Assembly (NCBI GenBank): GCA_933228915.1
Contig: OW121823.1
Span: 29,120,587-29,184,586 of the forward strand
Direction: 5' to 3'
Length of the DNA stretch: 64,000 bases
DNA from: Telmatherina bonti
Taxonomy: Eukaryota > Chordata > Actinopteri > Atheriniformes > Telmatherinidae
Below, in pieces: positions 33,044 to 43,766 of the stretch (positions are counted from its first letter, which is position 1; each line of letters begins with the position of its first letter). The notes under the pieces were generated by a model, which saw only the letters and a program-made list of their open reading frames with translations, made no database searches and was not told the DNA's origin. The translations under genes were made by a program, and so were the position numbers.

Positions 33044-33436
33044 GAAAAGCTGCCTGGAAAAGGAGGACAAAGGGATCCGAGGACCCAGAAAGATTAGTTA
33101 TATCTGGAGTAAGTGACCTGAAAGAAGATGGAAAAGATGAGCAATACACCCAAAAGCAGCACAAAAGCCCCACTTCTGTCTTCAGTGGCTAAAAACAGAT
33201 TCAGCACCGCATCTGTAAACGTGTTACTTGCTCATTCTCCGGGAGTCAAAAGCAACCAAAAAGCCGGTTGCCGCTCTCACACTGTGGTGGCCCAGTTTTT
33301 GTCAATGCAGTCTTTTCACAGCCTTCAGCGTAGAGTCTGAAATGCACAAAATCTAACTGGATATGGTGGAGCTCATCACAGAAGGTAGCAGCGGGATTAG
33401 GAGAGGTAACCTAATCCTGCTGCTGGACACAATAAA
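33044..33436 (+). other. RNF150 3' UTR to a first polyadenylation signal
   Basis: AATAAA at 33431-33436 is the first signal after the stop codon. Longer transcripts are possible, since further AATAAA-like sequences occur around 35715-35725. A 70-codon frame in this stretch has no family resemblance and is treated as UTR. Confidence 0.5.
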
Positions 33437-36400
33437 GGCACAGAAGTAGTAAAACTTCTTAATGCATGTGTGCAGCTTTAATTAGCATGAATATGTCTAT
33501 AGGTTGTTTAACTTCAAACCAAATCACTGCCAACAAATCCAGAGGTTTTGATGGATAAGTATCTAGCTCGTACAGGGAGTTTATCAGGATTTTAGTCAGC
33601 AGAATCCAAAACAGCTGGTTCAAATTTCCACTTGTAATTCATCAACAACAGGCATTCGCAAGACAATGAGGAGTTAAAAACATCGAAGCACATATTATAA
33701 TGTAATCTCAGATTTTATAAACCAAAATATGTCTGTAATTTTTTGGTAGATCTTAGTTTTAAGTATAAATTTAACCAGCTGCATATGCCTGTTGTGGAAA
33801 TAACCAAATACAAGGCAGATATTTTCACATGTGACAATCGTAGCTTGTCTGGAACAGTTTGTATTGATGTCCCCTTAGCCCTACGGAGACGCTGCTAGTT
33901 ACTAAAAAACAAAGCAAGATTTCATGTTCTGCTGGCTGTCAGAAGTACAGCTGCATACAGCAGCTGTATACAGAGCCAGTATAAATATGACCCTAAGTGT
34001 TTGTGCCAAGCTTATCTGTTATATGTCAAAGATTGTGATTTTTTTTCTCTTCACTTGTTCCCTGGTTATCTAGAGGAAATTAAACTTAATCTTTTCACAA
34101 GTAACAGGACACAAGGCAGAAAAGGAAGGGAACTATGCATCACTGGGGTTCCATTTGGGAAATCGAGCACATCTTTTATAAAAGTGACAGTGTCATTGAC
34201 AGAAAATATTTACAGATGTGAAGCACATCCACACGAAGCTAGCTAACTTTGGATTTTAAAAAAAGCATAGATGTTCAAACAAAGACCTGGACAATAAGAT
34301 GCTAATACTTGAGGTACATTACAGCAACAAAGTATATTTCTTATGCCGGAGATGATTGAATCTCTGTTCTCTGATTTTGGAGTCTTGCATGCTCATCACT
34401 TGCACTTTTTTTTTTTATACAACCAAATGTAAAATTGTTTTCTGTTCACATTTGATTAATTATTTTAAATTGAAAAGAATAGGATGTCTTTGAATGACAA
34501 TTGTTAAATTTTAAAACGGCTTTAATTGACTTATTTGTAAGAACAGTGCGATATTAGTTGGTGATGGTAAATTACTTTCAACTTACATCATTGATCCAAC
34601 CAGGACCAAACAACCGACAAGCACAGTCAGCTGCTTTTTACAGCCAGAAAGACGAGACATTCCTGAGACCAAACAGCAAATAGAGAGAGAGCTTGTAATA
34701 ATTATTTTGTTATATTTACATAACTGTTGCGGTGTAAATAATATCAAGGTTTTCCTTCCAGACTACGCACTGCAAACATCAATGAGGTTGTTTTCCACAT
34801 GAGAGATGTGGGTATAAGTAAACAGATGATGCTGACTGTTAATGCACATATTAGTCGAAATCCTTTTGTTCCTTTTTGTTTATTATCTTTGTCTTGTTTA
34901 TAACCTGTTAAAATGCTCTTTCTATTTCTAAAGTCATGTTTCTTGCATATGATCCAGTGTTAGAATATAACCGTTTCCTCTCACATTCAGCGAGGAAGAA
35001 CAGACCCTCTGACTCAGTCAGGGGATCTACTAGAATTCGAATGGTGGTTTTCTGTTTCTCATATTATGATTGGAAATCTTGTTTCAACCTTAAGTACTTT
35101 CCTGTAGCACACAAAGCTCACACAGCCCCCTGTTTGGGTTCACTTAATGTGTGACCGTTTGCATGGTTTTGAATGTAGCAGCTTGACAGCTAAGGTCTGT
35201 AAGTGAAAACGTGTTCTGATTGCAGCAGCAGTGTTTCATTGCAATGGACCTCCTACAGTACAAGCAAAGATTTTACTATTACTAAGTTACCAGCATGTCT
35301 ACATGTCCATGTAGCATCCCTGAGATGTTTGGGTACATTGTCAAAGACTTCATCTGTGTCTAATTTCGCATGAGGAATGAGAAAAAGTGAATGTGATCCT
35401 TGCCAATAGTGATGCAGATACTTGCGTGTCTGAACTTTAAAGCCTTCACATGCTCCAGCATCCCACGTGGAAAGAGAAGCATCACCGTGATACCTGTCAG
35501 CAGCCTGTCAGCTTTGTTGTCTGTCTCATTTTTGAATTAATGGATACGTCTTCATGCATCTCTGTTTTACTATGACGTGCAAACACAGCACATCTTGGTT
35601 GGCATAGTAACAGATTATTACAGAGAACACATGTGACAGTACCACATGGCGGACCAATTTAAATGGTATTTAAGGTGTCAAGTCTGTCACTTTTGTCTGT
35701 TTATACTGTTTCAATAATAAATAAATATATATTATGGATGGTTATTTGAATAAATCTTGACTTGTTTTCTTCATTTATAGATATTTAGTGCACTTATGAA
35801 GAAAAAAGAATTTGTGTATGAGGATTTTTTTTTCCACATGGACATGTTAAAAAGCATCATGAAATTAAGAAAAGATAGCAGGAGATTGGCTTGCACTTTT
35901 GACATATTTTGCAGAAGTCCCCCCAAAGCCGATTTTTGCATATTTCAAATCAAATTAAACTTTATTTGTATAGCACTTTTTGTGCTTAAAAACAATACAA
36001 AGTGCTTTACATTATAAAACAATTTACATCAAAATAGATAAAACACTAACACACATACACATCCCCTTTCACCCACACACAACCACCCTCACCCATGCCC
36101 TAGTAGTCCTATAACAGTTAAAAGAAGATGAATGGCCAGGTGCATTTGCACCAGATGTGCACCAGATAAGGAAACAATATTCTCAGGGGGCGTCTCCACA
36201 AAGGGCTACCCCCAACCAAGACCACCCATTTAGTATGTTGTCATAAATCTGCCTATTTGTATGCTTGCTTTTAGGTAAAGTTCACATGTTTCACAGAATT
36301 TGGGATAAGAAAGACTGAATGCATAGACACGAATTCATTGATCCAAATATTTGTAGCTAATAAAATGTATTCTCCCCACCCCTTTGATTTATCAGCCTGT

Positions 36401-37990
36401 AAAATAATCCAGTAGATGCTGGTGCTTGCACTTGTTTTATCAGGTGTCACATGGTATAAAGTGTTGCAGATTGTGGGTGGACTACATTCAGCTTCATTTT
36501 ATATAACCATTTTTTTAAAGCTTACTTTTATGCTACCATGTCTCATACACTTTATTTTAACAATTTATTACTGAAAATTCAACCAGACCGATGCTCTTCA
36601 AATTACAATGCATTCTTATAAATGTATGCTGTCCTGTACAGTGTTCTCATGTAACATGTTTCCCACTGGTGGTCTTAACCTTCACATTTTGCTCTTTAAG
36701 CATCCAGTTGGTGGGGGAGTCTATAAAGAAAAAGATAAGGTTTGGAGGAAAAAGCTGATGATGTCAGTGATGGAGGCCCACTGTCTCTGCATTATACTTT
36801 TTTGTGGTTTCAGTCAGAACTGATGATTTATTCATTTCAAGATAGAAGTTATGAGAATGAATTCATTATACCCACAGTCTGCTAAATGACTATAGAACAG
36901 AACAGAAATCCAAATAGAGTTGACTAATACAAATCAGTAATATTTGCTGTAATAAAAGTTTATTTCAGTTATCCCTAATGCAGAAAACTGGACATTGCTT
37001 ATAAGATGTTATAAATTAAAGCAGAATCTGGAAACATTATACGGTCTGATACAGTAGTACTGTTTTTTTTTGTTTGTTTGTTTTTTTGTTTTTGTTTTTT
37101 TGCTAAGCTATAAATAAGTGGTTTAAACATGTCAGATAACAATACTGTAATAATCCCAGCACTCTGGTTTGCATTAGTGAGACCGTCTTACAGCCCACGC
37201 AGTTTAAGATCTAGCGTCTTCTTCATTCCCACAGCCAGTGGTGTCACTGTTGACCTACACACCAGACTAATATCTACATACAGTATCCACAAGCAGTCAA
37301 AAGTTTGAACACACCTACCCATTCACTTTGAATTGATAGGTGAGTGATCTGTGATTGTTGAACCCTCACACTGGCACCCCTCTCGCTTAGTCAAAACAAA
37401 GTGTTGTTTACATCTGTTTCTAACTGAATCTATTCACGGCGACTCTGTTTAAGCACCACATGTTTCCTCCACTGCAGGGAACCAATAGGAAAGCAAAGAG
37501 CTTAGGTGGTCTTTTGTGCAGTTTTCCCATCTTTTTTTTTTTTTTAGAAATAATAGGCTTTGTCATTATTTCATAACAGATTAATATAATAGTTACAGAT
37601 TAAGAAAACAAAGGAAAAGTAGAACAAAAATGAACCAAACCAGAGCCAGAAAGACAGAAAAAGAACTGGTGAGAGACATTGTGGCTATAAAGAGATATGA
37701 ACTTGTCAATCCATTCATGTCAAGACGGTAAAAAAATGACTACAAATTGCATCTGCTAAGTTTGGGGTTGCATTATATCTTTCATTATTTTCTTTATTGT
37801 GTCTTAGTCCTGTGTAGGACGAGAGGGAAGATTTTTGTTTCACAGTCCAACATTGCTTCAGCCAAGCTTTTGAACAGATTTTCTTTACTGAAAACGTCAC
37901 ATTTTTATTATCAGACACATGCTGATTGAATCACCTGCAGTGAAGGGTTTCTGTTCTTATCTAATACGTCAGTGTCTTTCTTTGACATCA
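33437..37990. other. Intergenic: no gene recognised
   Basis: The stretch is AT-rich. The only recognisable item is an L2-type tail (35942-36110). I searched for the coiled-coil and lysine-rich exons expected upstream of the EMAPII exons and did not find them. It may still hold long RNF150 3' UTR or undetected short exons. Confidence 0.45.
35942..36110 (-). repeat. L2-type LINE/SINE 3' end, minus orientation
   Basis: The block 'caaattaaactttatttgta', 'tagcactttttgtgcttaaa' and 'aaagtgctttacat' is the reverse complement of the familiar teleost 3' end that reads 'aagcactttg...tacaaataaagttt'. Only the tail is present. Confidence 0.65.
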
Positions 37991-37994
37991 GCAG

Positions 37995-39691
37995 GGCAGA
38001 GGATTGGAAAGAAGAAGGCAGCACTCAGCCATGAGGAGACCCACGTGGACGTGTCCCGTCTGGACCTGCGTGTTGGACGTATATTGACAGCTGTGCAACT
38101 CCCAGACACAGACAGCTTGTACATGCAGATTGAACTGGGAGAGGTTATCCCCAGGACAGTGGTCAGCGAACTGGCTAAGCATGTACCTGCTGACCAGGTG
38201 AATGGGGAAAAAAATGAACATCATATGTAAAGTCTACTTCACATCAGTCCAAATGCCAACAGCTCTTTTTACACAGGAGCTGATGCTCTACCAACACACA
38301 GAACTAATAAATATTCATGATGAATCTTTGTAGTGATTATTAATAATCATGTTATTTCATTGGCTGTCTGGAGTTTCTATGGAGACAAAAAAGGGGGCAG
38401 GCATGTTCATACCAACTTTGATGTGGTTTGGTCAAAGCTCAGCCCAACAAAGATTCTTTTATCCATTTATTTGGTATTAAAGTGTTTTTCTTCAAGTTTT
38501 TATGCAGAATTCAGGCCCTGGTTATCAGTTTCTTTTAGCAGATATTTTATAACTCTTCTTACTTTATTCATTTTAATTCTCAGTCTTGTGCCCAAACTTA
38601 AATAATTTTAAGTGGTTTTCCTTTAAATGAAATTTTGTGCAACCGTTTCCTTTTCTTCTCTGAAAAGGAAATTTGCTCCGCTAACTTGCAGATGCTGAAT
38701 CGGTCGGTGGTCGTGCTGTGTAACCTGCAGCCAGTGATGGTTGGAGGAGTGGTAAACGAGGCGATGCTTATGTGCGCTAGCTCGCAAGACAAAGTGGAGC
38801 TCCTTGACCCTCCAAATGGAGCTGTACCAGGAGACAGGATTACTTTCCAGGGATTCCCAGGTAGTACAACCTCACCACTCTACACTAAAAAACTAATCAC
38901 TGGAAAGAGTCAGTAGAAATCATAACATTGCTTTGTGTTGATAACCCTTGTTATATAGCTAAAGTTCCCCAGGCATTCATCAGAGATATGCCTCAACTTT
39001 TATATCCCACAGCCTGACACAGAATGTGACAAGCTTTGCAACACTCCTCCCACACAGCGTGACTTCTAGTACAGTTGTGCATTTATAGGCAGCTGTATTC
39101 CACTAAAAGGAAATCTTTTCATCTTTCCTTTTGGGTATAATCTTAATAAAGTTCAAAGTCTTATTCTCAAGTTTGTTTGTTTTTTTTTAAACCAACTTTG
39201 TTTGGGAGGAATTGATGGGCGTCAGCCATCATAAATCCTTACTACTGCCTCACTGGTCTTACTGGTGACAGCAAATCACTGTGATTGTTTTCTCCTGGAG
39301 AGCCGTGTTCTTGTTGCAGAATTAAATGTGTCTCTGTTGGCAGTTAGATTGTAGTGGTCATCTCACCATCCAAATGATCCCATAAGTCATGTTTTGTAAG
39401 GGGTTGATGACCACTAAGGTTTCAGTCGGAAACCTATCAATATATAATAATTGTTATGGAATTCTGCATGTTTTTTAAGGTTTACACAATTTATTCCAGA
39501 ACTTCTAAATGGATCAAGCTGATCTTTTGATTGCAGGTCAGCCAGATAAAGAGCTGAAGGTGTGGGAGCAGATTCAGCGAGACCTGCGCACAGATACCCA
39601 GTGTATCGCAACCTACAAAGGAGCTGCGTTTGAAGTCGTAGGAAAGGGAGAGTGCAAAGTTCAAACTTTAAGTGAGAAGGAAATTAAATGA
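37995..39691 (+). CDS. AIMP1-like EMAPII (tRNA-binding OB-fold) domain protein, C-terminal three exons
   Basis: AIMP1 (p43) is a cofactor of the multi-aminoacyl-tRNA-synthetase complex whose C-terminal EMAPII domain binds tRNA and can be released as a cytokine. Exons here are 37995-38197 (the acceptor could also be at 37992), 38692-38860 and 39537-39691 (TGA), with GT-AG borders and agreeing phases. They give about 175 residues covering the whole EMAPII domain: DVSRLDLRVGR near the start, PRTVVS, VVLCNLQP, AMLMCASS, PPNGAVPGDRITF and ATYKGAAFEV. AIMP1 is closer than YARS1 (PGDRI rather than PGE; KGKG-type end). In the usually basic KPxKMRG motif this copy reads QPVMVGG, and a few residues are missing after PDKEL. 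No AIMP1 coiled-coil or Lys-rich exons were found upstream. It could be a lineage duplicate (aimp1a/b), an EMAPII-only gene or a young pseudogene; the intact frame favours a gene. Confidence 0.75.
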
Positions 39692-40329
39692 TCTCTGAGA
39701 GCTGCTTGGCATGGCTACGTACAAATTCCTTCAGCCAGCCTGGGTCTAGGATGTTGTGGAACGACTTCCAAGAAGAAAGAAGACAGTTACAGACCATATT
39801 AACGTTTATGGTGTCCAGCAGTAATGAGCACAACGGTGTGATGACTGTGTTGCCACATACATTTGTGCTGTATGCAAATGAGATTATTGGTGAGGAAGTC
39901 TCAACTAGACAGGCATAAACAACTATTTTTTGTTGTTTTTTTTTTTTTTTTTTAAACAAAAACCTGTAGTTTTAATGTTGACCTGAGGGGGGCACAATAG
40001 TGCCCTTTATATTAAACATGAACTCTATAATAGTTTGTTCAGATGAGGCAGGGACAGCGCAGTCCACTCATTTAGCCTGGTAAAAAGGGAAGCTTTTTCA
40101 GAGAGTCCCTTTTGTTTGGAATTTACTCAGTAAAATATAAATGTTTCCTATGAGATTCTGAAGGTCAGTTCCAGAGAAAAATGGATGAAACTTAGGTGTG
40201 CAAAACCCCTTTGGTAAATCTGACTTTGGACAGTTTTACTTTCTTTTACCAGAGTGGATGAGTTGAAAACAATTTTAGTAAGGATTTACAGCAACCACAC
40301 AATGTTGGTTATTGTTTCAGCATAATAAA
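39692..40329 (+). other. Likely 3' UTR of the EMAPII-domain gene
   Basis: It runs from the stop codon to AATAAA at 40324-40329 and includes a T-rich run near 39930-39952. There is no coding potential apart from a short frame starting at 39688 that overlaps the stop. Confidence 0.45.
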
Positions 40330-40360
40330 TGATTTTATTTAATATCATTTAGATTAGGCC

Positions 40361-40480
40361 TGTGCTGGACTGGTGACCAGTCCAGGGTGTTCCCCGCCTT
40401 TTGCCTGATGATTGCTGGGATAGACTCCAGCTTCTCCTTAATGGAGGTAAGCGGTGTAGATAACAAATGAATGGGGTAAA
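40361..40480 (+). repeat. Fragment of a widespread teleost SINE-like repeat (forward)
   Basis: 'ctggactggtgaccagtcca', 'gggtgttccccgcctttt', 'gctgggatagactccagctt' and 'ggaggtaagcggtgtagata' follow one another. This is the usual 3' body of a common fish interspersed repeat. The same body lies in the opposite orientation at 41620-41940. Confidence 0.65.
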
Positions 40481-41619
40481 TTTAGATTATTTAGGACAAT
40501 GTTGCCATCAGAAACTCAGATTTTGTTCATGTTGAAATGTAAAAACATCCATTTCTGACTAATTTATTTGGAATTAAAAGTATTTTATCTGGTGTGTATT
40601 TTCAGACTCTTTCTCTGCTTTCAGTCTTTAATATATTTCAGTTTAATCTTAAACGGCCTTCCCAAATTAAAATAAACCACTGTGCCGTGATTTTCACACG
40701 TCATCTTCATGTTTTTAGTCCAAATCTGAGGTTACAAAAACAGAAAGCCAAAGCGTGCAGTTTTTCTTCCCTTCTGGTTAAAGGAAGATGAGACCTTCTG
40801 CATGTATAGAAAAAGGATGTGATTCAGGAACTAAGAAATGGAACAGATTGTCCGAAACACGTTGTGAGTGGTACTTTTTATAGGTACGGTGTGACCAACA
40901 GGGAATGTCGTCATTCCTTTATAAGCTCAAAGATGTTAATAAGTTTCAAGGAACACGATGGAAGGAAACTCCCCACACACACCACCAACACACACACAGT
41001 CATCCATACTGTAATACTGTTTTCATTTGCATCTTTGCATGGAGTTGTTAGTCCTGTACTTGTGTGTTTGCAGGTAGGTGTACAAAGGGATTTATCATGT
41101 CTTGCTCTGGTGTGGGTTGACATTCATGACAGTCTGAGTGTAATAAAACCAACCTAACCTCACTGCCCTTAATATTAAAATGTCATTTAGTTATATTGCT
41201 GTTATACCCCATCTGCCTACAGTTCTGTCCCTTCATGTACAAACATACAGGGGGAAACCAGACTGGAGCCACTGATCGAGTTCTCCACTCATTTCTGGCC
41301 CTGCTTCTGCATTAACAGGCGTTACAGACATACAAGCCCTGAAAGTGTGCAGTGTATTGACTTGGTGTGGTTTACCAGTGGGGAAAGTTTGTAAACAATC
41401 ACCTGAAACCAACGCTTGTGTTTTTTTCATAGCTTAGTCAACCAATGAATCAAATGAAGCTCCCCCTCACTCTGTATCCTGTTTTTGAGGCCACACAGGG
41501 CAGGAAGTGCAGCTGTGTCAGAAGCTTACAGTGCTTTCGTTGTTAGTTGCTTTGATTTTGGTTTGTCCCTTATCTCTCTTTTATACTGATATATTTCTAT
41601 TTATTCATTTTCTATTCCA

Positions 41620-41940
41620 CTTGATCCTTTTCAGGCTCGCAGGGGGCTGGAACCAACCCCAGCAGTCATCAGGCGAGAGGCAGGTTGCATCCTGGACAGG
41701 TTACCAGTCCATCACTGGGCCAACACAGAGAGACAAATAACCACTCATTGATCAATTAACCTAACATGATTGTCTTTGGATGCTGGGTAGAGGCTGGAGT
41801 GTCCAGAGAGAACCCACACATACAGGGGGAGAGCATGCAAACTTAGCACATAAAGGCCACTGCTCAACCTCCCCAGTCCTAGTTTGAACCAGTGACCTTC
41901 TAGCTGTGAGGCTGTGGTGCTAACCACTACACCATGCAGT
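41620..41940 (-). mobile_element. tRNA-headed SINE-like repeat (reverse)
   Basis: On the minus strand the element starts with a tRNA-like head (ATGGTGTAGTGGTTAGCACC A box, then GGTTCAAAC B box) near 41890-41937. It runs through 'ggttctctctggacactcca' and 'gtctttg' type blocks, and ends in the body shared with 40361-40480 ('ggactggtaacctgtccagg', 'ggttggttccagccccctgc'). It is familiar as a teleost-wide interspersed repeat; the exact family name is not certain. Confidence 0.65.
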
Positions 41941-43029
41941 ATAATACCTTTACATAGACGTTTAATTTATATTTAATGTTGCCCACAGATGGATTTCTGA
42001 ACAATGCTGACATCTGTCTCAAACCTTAACCTCCTTTAACCTCAAAGCCTGCTGGTTTCTGGCATAAACAGCCCATAGGTGCTCCTGGCACTTTCAACCA
42101 GTCGTATTGGTTTACAAGCTTGGTTAAGATCTTGTTTAGCCAGCAGTCCCATCATTGGTTAACAATAAGTGCTCCTAACTAACAATAGAGTGTCAAGTCA
42201 GGTGAGAAACCTAGTTTCTGTCAAAGTCAGGACACCGGGAGAACTCTAAATGCCACAGTCTAATGAAATGCATTTCATTGAGACTATTTGTTGTTATATT
42301 GATTATATTTAAGAACAATGTTCTATTTTATCTTAAAGACCACATTTCTCTTCAACAGAAGACTTGACCCTTGGATTTCAAGCTTACTTGTAGTCTTCTT
42401 TTTAAGTTTCTAAAAATAAAAATGGTAGGAAAAGCCTCTGGATTCCCATTTTTGTTTTTGTGGAACCAATCCCACTAAACTTGTCTTTGTTTTTTATTTG
42501 CTGTGACTGACTTGACAAACCTGACCAGTTTCTTTTATTATTGTCTCTTTATCTCTCACACTATCATGTCCTGTTATCCCCCTAACCCCTGGCTGTTGCT
42601 AAGTGCTTCAGTAGAAGCAGATTGATATGTTTTACAAGGCAAACTGTCTGCCTAAAGATAATTGTTGTAATAATCCCACTTCTATGTTTTGTACTGAAAC
42701 TTGTCTATTGTGGAAAAGTTAATAAATAATTTGGTGCAAAGTCTAAAAGTCTCACATGCCATAATCGTGCACATGGCTTCTTGGTTTCTGTTGAAACAAG
42801 TCTCAAGTGTGAAAAGTAAACGCAGGTTTGTGGTTGCCCTGCAGATGCTACTATAAATAAACTCGAACAGATTAAATGTTTGTTACTTTTCCAGCTGCAT
42901 CTCCGATTATCAACAACCTGCGATCAGTCCTCATAAAAACTAAAACAAAAATACATGATATGCACAGATTCAACACACAGCAAACTGCTAAAATCCTGAT
43001 CCACTTGACCCTTAACAAGCCTCATTTAT
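41941..43029. other. Intergenic upstream of TBC1D9
   Basis: No gene or clear repeat was seen. The sequence is AT-rich until CpG density rises near 43030. Confidence 0.5.
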
Positions 43030-43766
43030 TCATATATCGCTCGCGCGCCTCCGCCTCCCGCACGCTGACGATTTATTGCGCGTGCGGCGGCGCTTCAGCT
43101 GACGAGGAGGAGGCGACGAAAGCGGTCTTGTTTGCCAAGCGATCTGTCAAAGTGCAGTCGATGTGTTTTAGCACAAGAACGGACGTCGTATCTGGAAGAT
43201 GCATTAAATGGTTTTTGCTGGTTCTGATCGGCTGCGTCGCGGGATACTTTGCAAAACAGCAAGACTGACGAGGGCTGACGAACCGGATCGCACCTGCCGG
43301 GGAACATGGACAACAAAGACTGATCCAGCACGGCTGCAGAGATCCGAACCAAACTGCCTACTGTCTGTCAGAGAAAGTGTTTTTTTTTTTTTTTTTACTC
43401 ACATACCAGACCGTGCTGCATTTGTAGGTTTAAGTGCACTAAATGCGGTGTTTGGACCTCCGTGTTGTAGGCCGAAACTAAGCGATCCGCAACTGGAGGC
43501 TTTCATTGCAGAAACGCGTGTATGTTTTTTGTTTTTGTTTTTTAGTCTGGGTCGGGAATCCAAAAGCTACAATACGACACCACAGAGTCGATATTTTGCT
43601 CAGGAGAAAACGTCGGACCATCATCGATGTTTTTAATAATTTAACGATCGTCCATGAACACAGAAACTGGTCCCAGTAGGACCAGTTTGACGGCTGCCGT
43701 CAGCAGTCCTGTATATTCAATGTTCCTCTAAAAAAAAAACAACAACAACAATAAAACGGCAAAATA
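43030..43766 (+). promoter_or_regulatory. TBC1D9 CpG-rich promoter and 5' UTR
   Basis: From 43030 to about 43330 the sequence is clearly CpG-rich ('tcgctcgcgcgcctccgcct', 'gcgcgtgcggcggcgc'), including an NRF1-like TGCGCGTGCGG at about 43077. The remainder to the ATG at 43767 is likely 5' UTR, with a T run (43381-43396) and an A/CAA run just before the start codon. Transcription start was not determined. Two long frames here look like CpG-island artefacts. Confidence 0.6.

Noticed and set aside
33128..33340. 70-codon frame after the RNF150 stop
   Set aside because: No resemblance to the RNF150 tail or any family; treated as 3' UTR.
37630..37668. Short Lys/Arg-rich frame (MNQTRARKTEKEL) with a donor, considered as the missing first exon of the EMAPII gene
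   Set aside because: It ends in phase 0, whereas the next exon needs a phase-1 partner, and it does not resemble AIMP1.
42876..43268. 130-codon open frame upstream of TBC1D9
   Set aside because: It lies in the CpG-rich promoter, has no family resemblance, and low stop frequency is expected in GC-rich DNA.
43208..43636. 142-codon open frame in the TBC1D9 5' region
   Set aside because: It overlaps likely 5' UTR, includes a poly-Phe stretch from a T run, and shows no domain.
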